Shown here: one piece after another, positions 25,229 through 34,533 of the stretch
How positions within the stretch are numbered: position 1 is the first letter of the stretch
Layout of the letters: each line of letters opens with the position of its first letter
DNA from: Muriicola jejuensis
Lineage (GTDB): Bacteria; Bacteroidota; Bacteroidia; Flavobacteriales; Flavobacteriaceae
DNA: 64,000 bases
Direction: 5' to 3'
Assembly: GCF_010671595.1 (NCBI RefSeq)
Contig: NZ_JAABOP010000001.1
Span: 806,001 to 870,000, forward strand
Translations under genes and position numbers: made by a program
Notes under the pieces: model-generated
Seen by the model: the letters and a program-made list of their open reading frames with translations, nothing else
What the model was told of the DNA's origin: nothing
The model's database searches: none

Positions 25229-26113
25229 ATGTCAGAAGAATACACTAGTCATTCGGAATACCTTCCTCTGGACAAGGTGTTCGTCATGCCGGCGAGAGAG
25301 GCTTTCCGAAATGAAAAGAAGGCACTGGCAGAATGGAGGTCACTCAATTTTACCTCAGTCCCGAAAATTCAAAAAGCCTTTGATGAATACGAAGGATTTC
25401 ATAAGACCCTGACAGATTCGGGAGCAGAGTTGTTGTACTTCACAGGAGAGGAATCCCTGACCCTGGATGCTATTTATTGCCGGGATGCCAGCATCATCAC
25501 GGACCAGGGCGTTATCCTTTGCAGGATGGGGAAAGTGCTAAGGCAGGGCGAACCTGCATCACAACAAAGATCTTATGAATCCCTGAATATTCCCATCCTA
25601 GGACAGATCGAACCGCCGGGAACTCTTGAGGGCGGTGACGTCGCCTGGTTAGACAGGCATACGCTAGCGGTGGGGCACAGTTACCGTACCAATCCATCGG
25701 GTATTGAACAATTGACCGGTCTGCTGAGGCCCATGGGAGTGGAGGTGATCGTAGTTCAACTACCCCATTTCAGGGGACCTTCGGATGTCTTCCACCTCAT
25801 GTCCGTACTGAGCCCCATAGACAGGGACCTGGCAGCCGTATATTCCCCCCTTATCCCCATAGCCTTTCGCAACACCCTGCTGGAAAGGGGATATCAGCTT
25901 GTGGAGGTCCCCGAAGCCGAATTCGACAGCCTGGGATGCAACATCCTGGCCACAGGGCCAAGGCGTTGTGTGATGGCAAAAGGAAATCCTGTCACCGAGC
26001 AACTGCTGCTTAAAGCTGGGTGCCAGGTCTCTACCTACGAGGGGAATGAGATCAGCGTCAAAGGGGGAGGCGGACCTACCTGCCTGACCCGTCCGCTGAG
26101 GAGAAAGATCTAG
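25229..26113 (+). CDS. Dimethylarginine dimethylaminohydrolase-like / amidinotransferase-fold protein
   Basis: A 294-residue enzyme of the guanidine-modifying superfamily. The expected catalytic triad is visible: acidic residue in LEGGDV, histidine in DVFHLMSVL and nucleophile Cys285 in GGGPTCLTRPL. These enzymes hydrolyse methylarginines (DDAH) or arginine, giving citrulline. Length fits DDAH more than the 400-residue arginine deiminases. It is almost certainly cotranscribed with the permease 9 bp upstream. The exact substrate is not determined; the 3' end is 1 bp from the opposing methyltransferase gene. Confidence 0.82.
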   Translation: MSEEYTSHSEYLPLDKVFVMPAREAFRNEKKALAEWRSLNFTSVPKIQKAFDEYEGFHKTLTDSGAELLYFTGEESLTLDAIYCRDASIITDQGVILCRMGKVLRQGEPASQQRSYESLNIPILGQIEPPGTLEGGDVAWLDRHTLAVGHSYRTNPSGIEQLTGLLRPMGVEVIVVQLPHFRGPSDVFHLMSVLSPIDRDLAAVYSPLIPIAFRNTLLERGYQLVEVPEAEFDSLGCNILATGPRRCVMAKGNPVTEQLLLKAGCQVSTYEGNEISVKGGGGPTCLTRPLRRKI

Positions 26114-26114
26114 T

Positions 26115-26843
26115 TTACATCTTCAGGTAGAAATCCCTGCACAGAGTTATGTAGGCCTCCGAGTACACATGACGTTCGAGTTCAATGACCAGTTCTTCCT
26201 CTACAAGAATTTTTTCTGATCTCGAAAATGCCAGCAAACTCCTCTTGATCGGCGATTGAGGGGTCCCTTTTACCCGGGTTGCCTTGATCAGGTGCAGGTT
26301 TACTCCCAATGCAGCGCTGATAATGGCATCCTCAGAACGGTAAGGGATGATCGTCGCAAAGATGCCTTTGGGATCCAGAAGCCTGTCCACTCCCAGCAGC
26401 AATTCCTCAACAGGGAGACTGCTATTCTGCCTGGCTTTGTTCCTGGCCTCAGATCCGCTGTCTACCTGTTCGGGATGGAAGGGTGGATTCGAGACGATCA
26501 GGTCGTAGGGTTCTTCCATTTCTTCAACCATCTCGTCCAACCCGGCGTGGTAACAGAAAAGTCGGTCGGCCCAGGGAGAGGCCTCAAAATTCTCCACACA
26601 TTGTTCGTAGGCCTCATCGTCTATTTCAAGGGCATCGATTGTTTCTGCCTCCGTACGTTGGGCCAGCATCAGGGCGATAAGCCCTGTCCCCGCTCCAATA
26701 TCCAGAACGGACGCGGGCCTTTTATCCACAGGGGCCCATGCCCCGAGGAGGACCCCGTCCGTACCCACCTTCATGGCACAGCGGTCCTGGTGGATATCAA
26801 ATTGTTTAAATCGAAATGGCTTTTTAGGGGATGAAGAATCCAT
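26115..26843 (-). CDS. tRNA1(Val) (adenine(37)-N6)-methyltransferase family protein
   Basis: A 242-residue SAM-dependent methyltransferase of the TrmN6/YfiC type. The start MDSSSPKKPFRFKQFDIHQ and the following CAMKVGTDGVLLGAW are typical, motif I is VLDIGAGTGLIALMLAQR and the N6-adenine methylase signature is VSNPPFHP. The family modifies A37 of tRNA-Val. I choose ATG 26843, where homologues begin, instead of a frame extension to 26909 that would overlap rimM. It lies 19 bp after rimM, suggesting a shared transcript with the ribosome-assembly genes. Confidence 0.88.
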   Translation of the reverse strand: MDSSSPKKPFRFKQFDIHQDRCAMKVGTDGVLLGAWAPVDKRPASVLDIGAGTGLIALMLAQRTEAETIDALEIDDEAYEQCVENFEASPWADRLFCYHAGLDEMVEEMEEPYDLIVSNPPFHPEQVDSGSEARNKARQNSSLPVEELLLGVDRLLDPKGIFATIIPYRSEDAIISAALGVNLHLIKATRVKGTPQSPIKRSLLAFSRSEKILVEEELVIELERHVYSEAYITLCRDFYLKM

Positions 26844-26862
26844 AAATCCCTCAGGTTTCAGG

Positions 26863-27408
26863 TTAATTCTCGAGGTAGAGGGAAACCAGGCCTTCAGGGG
26901 TGGTGACAAAAACAGTCTTCTTTGCCCGGTCTATCCCGGTGATTATATCATCGCTCACAGGGATAAGCAATTGCTTTCCGTCCTTTTCCGCTACAAATAG
27001 GGCCTGGGCAGCGGAATCGTTCACGGAAAGGATGTTCCCTATATCGCCGTACTGGCTGTCCATCAATGTGAACCCTACGACTTCGTGATAGTAAAATTTA
27101 TTACCGCTCAATTCCGGCAATAGATCTAAAGGAAGGTAGACCTCGGCCCCCAGGATCCTGTCGGCATCTGACTCGTTGCTGATCTCTTCGAAGTCGACCC
27201 GCAACAGGTTTGAACGGTGAAGCTGACTTTTACTAATAAAAAAAGGAACCAGGCTATTTCCAAGGGAAATGAACACTGATTCCAGATTTTCGTATAGTTC
27301 GGGTTCGTCTGTGTCTAGTTTGATCAGGACCTCCCCCTTAAAACTGTATTTGGAAACGATCTTGCCCAGGTAGAAGCATTCTTCCTTACGCATAGACCGC
27401 GATCCCAT
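26863..27408 (-). CDS. rimM: 16S rRNA processing protein RimM
   Basis: RimM binds S19 and helps mature the 30S head. The 181-residue protein has the N-terminal RimM barrel (CFYLGKIVSKYSFKGEVLIKL) and the C-terminal PRC-barrel (YYHEVVGFTLMDSQYGDIG ... LLIPVSDDII). ATG 27408 shares one base with the rpsP stop (TAATG), so the two are translationally coupled, the common rpsP-rimM arrangement. An alternative ATG at 27393 (MRKEECFYLG) is where many homologues start. Confidence 0.95.
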   Translation of the reverse strand: MGSRSMRKEECFYLGKIVSKYSFKGEVLIKLDTDEPELYENLESVFISLGNSLVPFFISKSQLHRSNLLRVDFEEISNESDADRILGAEVYLPLDLLPELSGNKFYYHEVVGFTLMDSQYGDIGNILSVNDSAAQALFVAEKDGKQLLIPVSDDIITGIDRAKKTVFVTTPEGLVSLYLEN

Positions 27409-28046
27409 TACTCTTTGTCTTCAGCCGGTTTTTTTTCCTCTTCGGGAGCTTCTTCGGTTTTGGCTTCTGGTGTTTCTTCAGCAGGAGCTTCTGCCGCTTC
27501 TGCTTCCTGAGCAACTGACTCTTCAGGAGTAGGGGCTGTTTCCAGAGCTGCTACTTCTTCTTCTGCAGGGACTTCCTCAGGGGCTTCAGGCAGTTCTGCT
27601 TCTGCAGCAGCCTGGGCCCTTTTCTCATTAACTTCTTTTTCCGCTTCCAGAGCCTTCTTCCTGGCCTCTTCCTGAGCTTTGCTCAAATTCTTTTCCTTAT
27701 CGGAAACCTTTTTAGATTTCTCTTCGACCCAGGCCTGGAATTTCTTTTCAGCCTCCTCCTCGGTAAGGGCTCCTTTACGAACACCTCCCATCAGGTGGTG
27801 TTTCAGGAGAACCCCTTTATAAGAAAGGATCCTTTTGGCAGTGTCTGACGGCTGAGCACCGTTGTTCAACCACTGAACGGATTGGTCTACATTGATGTCG
27901 ATGGTGGCAGGATTGGTATTCGGATTGTAGATCCCTAATTTCTCTAGGAATTTCCCATCCCTTTTAGCGCGGCTGTCCGCGGCTACGATCCAGTAAAAAG
28001 GTTTTCCTTTCTTACCGTGTCTTTGAAGTCTGATTCTAACTGGCAT
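27408..28046 (-). CDS. rpsP: 30S ribosomal protein S16 with long acidic C-terminal extension
   Basis: The first 85 or so residues are ordinary S16 (MPVRIRLQRHGKKGKPFYWI, AADSRAKRDGKFLEKLG, then LSYKGVLLKHHL). The remaining 120 residues form an extension: a charged helical stretch (residues about 95-150) followed by a low-complexity Ala/Glu/Pro tail. Bacterial S16 is usually 80-90 residues; extended forms are known in Bacteroidota. Coupled to rimM by a one-base overlap and driven from a TAnnTTTG promoter about 75 bp upstream. Confidence 0.97.
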   Translation of the reverse strand: MPVRIRLQRHGKKGKPFYWIVAADSRAKRDGKFLEKLGIYNPNTNPATIDINVDQSVQWLNNGAQPSDTAKRILSYKGVLLKHHLMGGVRKGALTEEEAEKKFQAWVEEKSKKVSDKEKNLSKAQEEARKKALEAEKEVNEKRAQAAAEAELPEAPEEVPAEEEVAALETAPTPEESVAQEAEAAEAPAEETPEAKTEEAPEEEKKPAEDKE

Positions 28047-28121
28047 ATCACATTAATTTTTGCAGGGTACCCGACCCTCGGTTATTAATTCTTCTTGTTC
28101 GCTTTTACTGTAAAGCGGGTG

Positions 28122-28129
28122 CAAATATA
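28122..28129 (-). promoter_or_regulatory. -7 promoter element for rpsP-rimM
   Basis: TATATTTG on the minus strand fits TAnnTTTG exactly, in an AT-rich leader 76 bp upstream of rpsP. Confidence 0.5.
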
Positions 28130-28191
28130 CATCTTCTTCGGGAAACAAAACGAAATAAAAGCAAAGAATTTTTGGTTCAAAAACCCCGGTT

Positions 28192-29133
28192 CTAATCTGT
28201 GGAGCGCTTCTTTTTCTCCCTCCTGGACATTTCTGCGGTGATGAGCTCCTCATGGATCGCAGCAGTGGCGAAATCCCCTTTTTTCAGCCGTTTGGTTCCC
28301 TCCGATGTTAAAAAAAGAGGATTGAGATGAGAATAAAAGACATTCCCGTCAGACATTCTTCTGGGGTTCCTTAGCACATCCCTGTCCAATTCATTGAGGT
28401 AGTAGACCCAGAACCTGAGTTGTTTGTTCTCTAATTTATCATAAGTGCCGGCCATTGCCAGGAAATCCCCCGGAAATACCGTCTGACCCACCTCCGGCAC
28501 AACACTGTTCTTTTCAAGGACATCATAGCGCGCCATGGTCCCATCCCTGTGTTCTATGATGACATAATTTGCCTCCTGCTTGAAGGAGTATTCCAGGTTG
28601 TAATCCCGGTCCTTGTCCTCCACAACTTCCACCACGAGACCCTTCCTTGCCACGAAGACACTATCGGATCTCGAAGAGGTCGTGAACATGAAAGCCTTCC
28701 AGTTTTCAGGTTTTCCAATACCTGCGCGCTCCTCAATCGCAGATAGTTCATCAACTTTGATCTCCTTTCCCTTCTTGAAAGGCAGGCTGTAGACAAAGTT
28801 GAAATCCGGTTTGGGATCATACTTACCCCGGATCGAACTGTAACTGAACCGAAAATTTATCCCTGTCTTTTCATTGATGGGTTTGAGGGTAAATAGGTTT
28901 CCACTTCTCCCGGAAACAGTTATAAACTCCCTGGGGGGTATGGCGTTGGTGATCTGCTGGATATCCAGAATTATAAGGTGACTCCCAGGGGTCTGTTTTT
29001 CATAGGTATAGGTGATGGAGTTATCTTCATTCCGACTGGAGGATATCTCAATCTTTTCCTGTGCATAACCATAGAAGGAAACCGTAATGCATAGTGTAAA
29101 ACATATTGCAGCAAGTATGGATGTGGACTTCAT
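28192..29133 (-). CDS. Exported M23 (LytM)-like protein, probably without peptidase activity
   Basis: A 313-residue protein with a cleavable signal peptide (ending ...FYGYAQ, about residue 24), an N-terminal beta-rich region, and a C-terminal half laid out like an M23/LytM domain (SVFVARKGLVVEVVED, YVIIEHRDGTMARYDVL, VGQTVFPGDFLAMAGT). The zinc ligands H-x3-D and H-x-H of active M23 peptidases are missing at those places (R-D-G-T-M-A-R-Y instead of H-x-Y-x-H-L). It may therefore bind peptidoglycan or regulate another hydrolase. The gene is monocistronic. Confidence 0.75.
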   Translation of the reverse strand: MKSTSILAAICFTLCITVSFYGYAQEKIEISSSRNEDNSITYTYEKQTPGSHLIILDIQQITNAIPPREFITVSGRSGNLFTLKPINEKTGINFRFSYSSIRGKYDPKPDFNFVYSLPFKKGKEIKVDELSAIEERAGIGKPENWKAFMFTTSSRSDSVFVARKGLVVEVVEDKDRDYNLEYSFKQEANYVIIEHRDGTMARYDVLEKNSVVPEVGQTVFPGDFLAMAGTYDKLENKQLRFWVYYLNELDRDVLRNPRRMSDGNVFYSHLNPLFLTSEGTKRLKKGDFATAAIHEELITAEMSRREKKKRSTD

Positions 29134-29458
29134 ATCAAAAAGCTGTTTGGATCGATTTTAAACCATAGTGATTCTCCATGACTTCGATGGTCAAAATAGG
29201 AATAATACTCATTTTTCATATGGATAAAAACCATAAAATACCTAAGGTTTATGTTGCGCCGAAACGACATCGCCCTAGGGGAAAATCATTCCCTTCGATT
29301 GAATTTTTCTACTGCATACCCGTTCTTTAACACCCTTTAAGGTTTTTCGTTAAATCTATTATAAAGTGCCTTATTTTCTTGGCTATCCGAGGATTTCTTA
29401 TATCTTATTATAGTTGTCGAGAGTCGATAACACTTGAATTTAAAATGACGATTGATTA
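29134..29458. other. Divergent intergenic region without a gene
   Basis: 325 AT-rich bases between the M23-like gene and the DUF2383 gene. I see no ORF of note, tRNA or strong hairpin. It must hold both promoters; a weak TAnnTTTG-like box (TATAGTTG) lies at 29409-29416 ahead of the plus-strand gene. Confidence 0.5.
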
Positions 29459-29914
29459 ATGAAGTATTCAGAAAAAATTTCAAACAAATTAAACGATTTA
29501 CTAATCCTGACATACGACGCAAAAAGGGGCTATTCCCTGGCTGCTGATAAGGTCGAAAATCCCTCCATTAAAAAATTTCTGGAAGACAAAGCAAACCAGC
29601 GATACAATTTTGGACAGGAGCTCAAATCCGAGATCCTCACCTACGGAAACCTTCCCGAAGACAGCAGAAGCATCAAAGGAGACTTCCACAGGCTGTGGAT
29701 GAAATTCATCTCCAGCGTAAGCTCCAATGAGACAGAAAAAATTCTCGACGAGGTGGAACGAGGAGAGAAAAAAATCCTGCAGGCGTACAAGGACATTCTG
29801 GAAAACAAGGAATGGATCCTGCCAAACTCCACCAGAGATCTGCTGAGCAAACAGCGTAATGCGATCGAAAAGGCACTGGAGACCTCCAGAATGTACGAAG
29901 AGATCGTCTCCTGA
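29459..29914 (+). CDS. DUF2383/PA2169-type ferritin-like four-helix protein
   Basis: A 151-residue, almost wholly helical protein. The first helix NKLNDLLILTYDAKRGYSLAAD and the DFHRLWMKFISSVSSN segment match the DUF2383 (PA2169) family, a four-helix bundle related to ferritin-like and bacterioferritin proteins and often stress-induced. Role unknown; storage, metal binding or stress protection have been suggested for relatives. It is monocistronic, with its own terminator 24 bp downstream. Confidence 0.82.
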   Translation: MKYSEKISNKLNDLLILTYDAKRGYSLAADKVENPSIKKFLEDKANQRYNFGQELKSEILTYGNLPEDSRSIKGDFHRLWMKFISSVSSNETEKILDEVERGEKKILQAYKDILENKEWILPNSTRDLLSKQRNAIEKALETSRMYEEIVS

Positions 29915-29937
29915 TCATCACATCACCCAAATCGAAG

Positions 29938-29963
29938 AATCCGGTTAACGCCGGATTTTTTTT
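29938..29963 (+). terminator. Rho-independent terminator after the DUF2383 gene
   Basis: AATCCGG and CCGGATT pair across a 6-base loop and are followed by T8. Confidence 0.85.
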
Positions 29964-30051
29964 GTGGTTGATAACTCCTGAGAAGAAGGTTTTTTTCGGC
30001 CTTCATAAATCTGTATTTTTAACCCTTCATTCAGCCTGCTAAGTAGTTCCT

Positions 30052-33000
30052 ATGTACCTGATTTTTGATACTGAGACCACCGGATTGCCCAAACGATGGA
30101 ATGCACCCGTCACTGATGTGGACAACTGGCCGAGATGCGTACAACTTGCCTGGCAGCTGCATGACGAGATGGGGAATCTCATCGAGCAAAAGGATTTTCT
30201 CATCAGGCCCGAAGGCTTCGACATCCCCTTCGATGCAGAGCAGATACACGGCATCTCAACCGAGTTGGCAGCAACAGAGGGTATCCCATTGTCTGAAGCC
30301 CTGCAACTCTTCAACAAAGCCCTGGAAAGAACGAATTTCCTGGTGGGTCAGAATGTAGGCTTCGATATCAATATCACGGGAGCTGAATTTCACAGGTCCG
30401 GCCTGGATTCCAAACTGCTCGGCCTGCCTGTGCTGGACACCTGTACCGAGGAGACCGCGGCCATTTGCCAGATCCCCGGAGGGCGGGGCGGAAAATTCAA
30501 GCTCCCCACCCTGACGGAACTTCACGAGTACCTCTTCCAGGAAACCTTTTCTGAAGCACATAACGCCTCCGCAGATGTGGAGGCCACCAGCCGTTGTTTT
30601 TTCGAACTCATTCGGCTGCAGGTATTCTCGGCCCGGGAATTAAATGCCGGTCCTGATTACTTCAGGCGTTTCAGCGAAGCGAACCCAGACACCATCCCCC
30701 TGCTGGGGCTTACCCACAAGAATCTGAAAGAGGCTTCGGAAGCTATCCAATCAAAACAGGTAAGTGACCAGCCCGATATTTCAAAAGAGGATATCAGGGC
30801 AAACCTCAAAAGCCTGGAAGATACTCCCTTTGTGCACCTGCACAACCATTCCCAGTTCTCAGTGCTCCAGTCTACCATCAGGATCCGGGACCTCGTGGCC
30901 GCAGCCGCAGAACAAAAAATGCCTGCAGTTGCCCTCACGGACCACGCCAATATGATGGGAGCCTTCCATTTTGTAAAGGAGGTAAAATCGCATAATGCCG
31001 CAGTCGCGGGCAGGAAGGTAAGTGCAGAAGAAGCCGGAGAGGATTTTGACGAAAAACCCATCCTGCCGATTCTGGGTTGCGAATTCTTTGTATGTGAGGA
31101 TCACCGCAACAAGAATCAGAAAGACTACGGATACCAGATCGTCTTCCTGGCCAAGAACAAAAAAGGGTATCACAACCTGGCCAAGATGGCATCCCTGGCT
31201 TACACCGATGGGTTCTATTACGTTCCCCGTATAGACCGTGAGATCGTCACCCGTTACAAGGACGACCTTATCGTTCTGAGCGGGAACCTCTACGGGGAGA
31301 TCGCCTCCAAGATCCTCAACACAGGAGAAAAACAGGCGGAGGAAGCCCTGGAATGGTGGCATGATCTGTTCGGGGAGGATTTTTACATCGAACTCATGCG
31401 ACATAACCAGGAGGACGAGGACAGGGCTAATCCGGTTCTTCTGGCCCTGGCCCAAAAACACGGCATCAAGGTGGTGGCCACCAACAACACCTACTACTGC
31501 AGGAAAGAGGAAGCGGAGGCCCATGACATCCTTCTGTGTGTAAAGGACGGGGAGAAACAGGCCACGCCCATAGGCAGGGGCCGCGGATATAGATACGGCC
31601 TGCCCAATCAGGAATATTATTTTAAGTCGTCCGAGGAAATGAAACTCCTTTTCAAAGATATCCCGGAGGCCATTTCGAATATACAGGAGATCGTAGACAA
31701 GATCGAACCCTATGACCTGGCCAGGGAAGTCTTGTTGCCCAAATTCGAGATCCCCACAGAATTCAGGGTGGTAGAAGATGAAAGCGATGGGGGAAAAAGG
31801 GGCGAGAACGCTTATCTGCGGCATATTACCTATCAGGGTGCCAAAGAGCGGTATGGGGACCTTACTCCTGAAATTGAGGAACGGATAAACTTTGAACTGG
31901 CGACCATAGAGAATTCCGGATACCCCGGGTATTTTCTTATCGTGGAGGATTTTATACGCGAAGCAAGGAATATGGGGGTCTCCGTGGGCCCGGGACGGGG
32001 TTCCGCCGCGGGTTCGGTTGTGGCCTACTGCCTGAGGATTACCAATATCGATCCCTTGAAGTACAACCTCCTGTTCGAGCGATTCCTCAACCCTGATCGG
32101 GTCTCCATGCCTGATATCGACATAGACTTCGACGATGAGGGCCGGGGCAAGGTCATGGAATACGTGATTGAGAAGTACGGGGCGAACCAGGTGGCCCAGA
32201 TCATCACCTATGGTACCATGGCGGCTAAATCCTCCATACGGGATACGGCCAGGGTGCTAGACCTCCCCTTACCGGATGCAGACCGCATCGCAAAACTTAT
32301 CCCTAACATGTCTAAGCTCGGAAAGATCTTCGGGGTCCCGGAAGAGGATCTGAGAAAGAAATTCAGGGCAGACGACATGGAAAAGATCAACCAGTTGCTG
32401 AACATTTCAGAAGGGGATGACCTGGAGGCACAGACGGTTAATATGGCCAGGGTACTTGAGGGTTCCCTTCGGAATACTGGTATCCATGCCTGCGGTGTCA
32501 TCATCACCCCGGATGACATCACCAATTTTGTTCCTGTCGCAACAGCCAAGGATTCTGACCTGTACGTCACCCAATTCGACAACTCCGTTGTGGAAAGCGC
32601 CGGCCTGCTCAAGATGGATTTCCTGGGGTTGAAAACGCTGACGCTGATCAAGGACACGGTCAAGATTGTAAAGGCAAAACACGGAGTGGAACTGGTGCCC
32701 GATGAATTCCCCCTGGATGACCAGAACACCTATGAACTCTTCCAGAGAGGGGACACCGTAGGGATCTTTCAGTATGAATCCCCCGGTATGCAAAAACACC
32801 TGAAGGAACTCAAGCCTACTGTCTTTGACGACCTGATCGCCATGAACGCCCTGTACCGGCCGGGACCCATGGAATACATCCCGAGTTTTATCGCAAGAAA
32901 ACACGGGAAGGAAGAGATCACCTACGACCTTCCAGAAATGGAAGAATACCTCAAGGATACGTACGGGATCACCGTCTACCAGGAACAGGTGATGTTGTTG

Positions 33001-34434
33001 TCCCAGGAGCTTGCCGGATTTTCCAAGGGCGAGGCAGACATCCTCCGAAAGGCCATGGGGAAAAAGATCTTCTCCCTGCTGCAAAAACTAAAACCTCAAT
33101 TCCTGGACGGGGGGGAAAAGAACGGGCATCCGAGAGAGGTCCTCGAGAAGATCTGGAAGGATTGGGAGGCTTTTGCTTCTTACGCCTTCAACAAGAGTCA
33201 TTCTACCTGCTATGCCTATATCGCCTACCAGACGGCCTATCTGAAAGCCCATTACCCTGCAGAGTATATGGCGGCCGTCCTGTCTAACAACATGAATGAC
33301 ATCAAGCAGGTGACTTTCTTTATGGAGGAGTGTAAACGGATGGGATTGGAGGTACTCGGGCCGGACGTCAATGAATCCTACTACAAATTCGCCGTCAACC
33401 GGGAGGGTGCCATCCGTTTCGGCATGGGTGCCATCAAGGGTGTGGGCCACTCTGCCGTGAAGACCATTGTGGAGGAGCGCAAGGCGAACGGGGCATACAG
33501 GTCCGTGTTCGATCTTGCTAAACGCATAGACCTCAGGGCAGCCAATAAAAAGGCCTTTGAGAACCTGGCCCTTGCCGGTGGGTTCGATTCTTTCGGAGAG
33601 ACCCACAGGGCACAGTACTTCCACCTGGAGGGAGAGGGGATCACTTTCCTTGAAAAGGTTATCCGGTACGGGGCCAAATACCAGGAAAACGAGAATTCTG
33701 CCCAGGTGAGCCTTTTCGGTGAGGCCAGCGAGGTCCAAATTCCGGAGCCGGTAGTACCCCCATGTACTGAATGGGGTACGATGGAAAAACTCAGGCGGGA
33801 GAAAGAGGTGGTAGGGATCTATATCTCGGGCCACCCCCTGGATGATTTTAAAGCCGAGATCAAGGCCTTTACGAACGCCAACATCTCCTTTTTCCACCAT
33901 CTTGATGACCAGATCAACCGGGAATTGAGTTTTGCGGGGGTGATCACGGACGTTCAGCACCGCGTTTCCAGAAACGGAAAGGGATGGGCCGTCTTTACGC
34001 TCGAAGATTATACGGACTCCTTTGAATTTCGCATTTTTGGGGAAGAGTACTTGAAATTCCGGCATTTCCTGATGATCAACTCCTTCGTTTTTATCAAGGT
34101 TTTTGTACGTGAAGGATGGGTGAACAGGGAGACCGGAAAAAAAGGAGAGCCCAGGCTGCAATTCAACCATTTTCTACTGTTGCAGGACGTAATGGAAAAT
34201 TTTGCTAAAAAGCTCACCATCAAACTCGACATAGATCAACTCCATGAGGAACGGATCCTCGACCTGAAGGATACCCTACGTTCCCATAAAGGAAAGCAAC
34301 CCCTGCATTTTACTGTATACGAGATGCAGGATGAGATCAAGGTCACTCTTTCGAGCAGGAAACAAAAAGTACAGATCAGCAGTGAACTGTTAGCCACACT
34401 GGAGGACAAGGAGGTACATTACAAACTCAATTGA
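30052..34434 (+). CDS. dnaE: DNA polymerase III alpha subunit with fused N-terminal DnaQ-type exonuclease
   Basis: Replicative polymerase of 1460 residues. Residues 1-190 form a DEDDh 3'-5' exonuclease (IFDTETTGLP, VGQNVGFDINI, HNASADVEAT), the proofreading function that is a separate epsilon subunit in E. coli. The PHP domain starts near 260 (FVHLHNHSQFSVLQST), the C-family polymerase core contains GPGRGSAAGSVVAYCL and the catalytic PDIDIDFDDEGR near residues 680-690, and an OB fold plus a C-terminal region follow from about 1290. Such fusions occur in Bacteroidota. A separate error-prone DnaE2 is encoded at 39852-42899. Confidence 0.97.
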   Translation: MYLIFDTETTGLPKRWNAPVTDVDNWPRCVQLAWQLHDEMGNLIEQKDFLIRPEGFDIPFDAEQIHGISTELAATEGIPLSEALQLFNKALERTNFLVGQNVGFDINITGAEFHRSGLDSKLLGLPVLDTCTEETAAICQIPGGRGGKFKLPTLTELHEYLFQETFSEAHNASADVEATSRCFFELIRLQVFSARELNAGPDYFRRFSEANPDTIPLLGLTHKNLKEASEAIQSKQVSDQPDISKEDIRANLKSLEDTPFVHLHNHSQFSVLQSTIRIRDLVAAAAEQKMPAVALTDHANMMGAFHFVKEVKSHNAAVAGRKVSAEEAGEDFDEKPILPILGCEFFVCEDHRNKNQKDYGYQIVFLAKNKKGYHNLAKMASLAYTDGFYYVPRIDREIVTRYKDDLIVLSGNLYGEIASKILNTGEKQAEEALEWWHDLFGEDFYIELMRHNQEDEDRANPVLLALAQKHGIKVVATNNTYYCRKEEAEAHDILLCVKDGEKQATPIGRGRGYRYGLPNQEYYFKSSEEMKLLFKDIPEAISNIQEIVDKIEPYDLAREVLLPKFEIPTEFRVVEDESDGGKRGENAYLRHITYQGAKERYGDLTPEIEERINFELATIENSGYPGYFLIVEDFIREARNMGVSVGPGRGSAAGSVVAYCLRITNIDPLKYNLLFERFLNPDRVSMPDIDIDFDDEGRGKVMEYVIEKYGANQVAQIITYGTMAAKSSIRDTARVLDLPLPDADRIAKLIPNMSKLGKIFGVPEEDLRKKFRADDMEKINQLLNISEGDDLEAQTVNMARVLEGSLRNTGIHACGVIITPDDITNFVPVATAKDSDLYVTQFDNSVVESAGLLKMDFLGLKTLTLIKDTVKIVKAKHGVELVPDEFPLDDQNTYELFQRGDTVGIFQYESPGMQKHLKELKPTVFDDLIAMNALYRPGPMEYIPSFIARKHGKEEITYDLPEMEEYLKDTYGITVYQEQVMLLSQELAGFSKGEADILRKAMGKKIFSLLQKLKPQFLDGGEKNGHPREVLEKIWKDWEAFASYAFNKSHSTCYAYIAYQTAYLKAHYPAEYMAAVLSNNMNDIKQVTFFMEECKRMGLEVLGPDVNESYYKFAVNREGAIRFGMGAIKGVGHSAVKTIVEERKANGAYRSVFDLAKRIDLRAANKKAFENLALAGGFDSFGETHRAQYFHLEGEGITFLEKVIRYGAKYQENENSAQVSLFGEASEVQIPEPVVPPCTEWGTMEKLRREKEVVGIYISGHPLDDFKAEIKAFTNANISFFHHLDDQINRELSFAGVITDVQHRVSRNGKGWAVFTLEDYTDSFEFRIFGEEYLKFRHFLMINSFVFIKVFVREGWVNRETGKKGEPRLQFNHFLLLQDVMENFAKKLTIKLDIDQLHEERILDLKDTLRSHKGKQPLHFTVYEMQDEIKVTLSSRKQKVQISSELLATLEDKEVHYKLN

Positions 34435-34503
34435 TAGCCTCAGGTAATGGTGTTATAGGGAAAACGAATTCGCAGGCTGTAAGGAATTCGGGAATTTATT
34501 GTC

Positions 34504-34511
34504 TAAATTTG
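34504..34511 (+). promoter_or_regulatory. -7 promoter element of trxA
   Basis: TAAATTTG, an exact TAnnTTTG box, lies 22 bp upstream of the chosen thioredoxin start. Confidence 0.5.
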
Positions 34512-34533
34512 CATGAATTTAAATCAGAAAATC

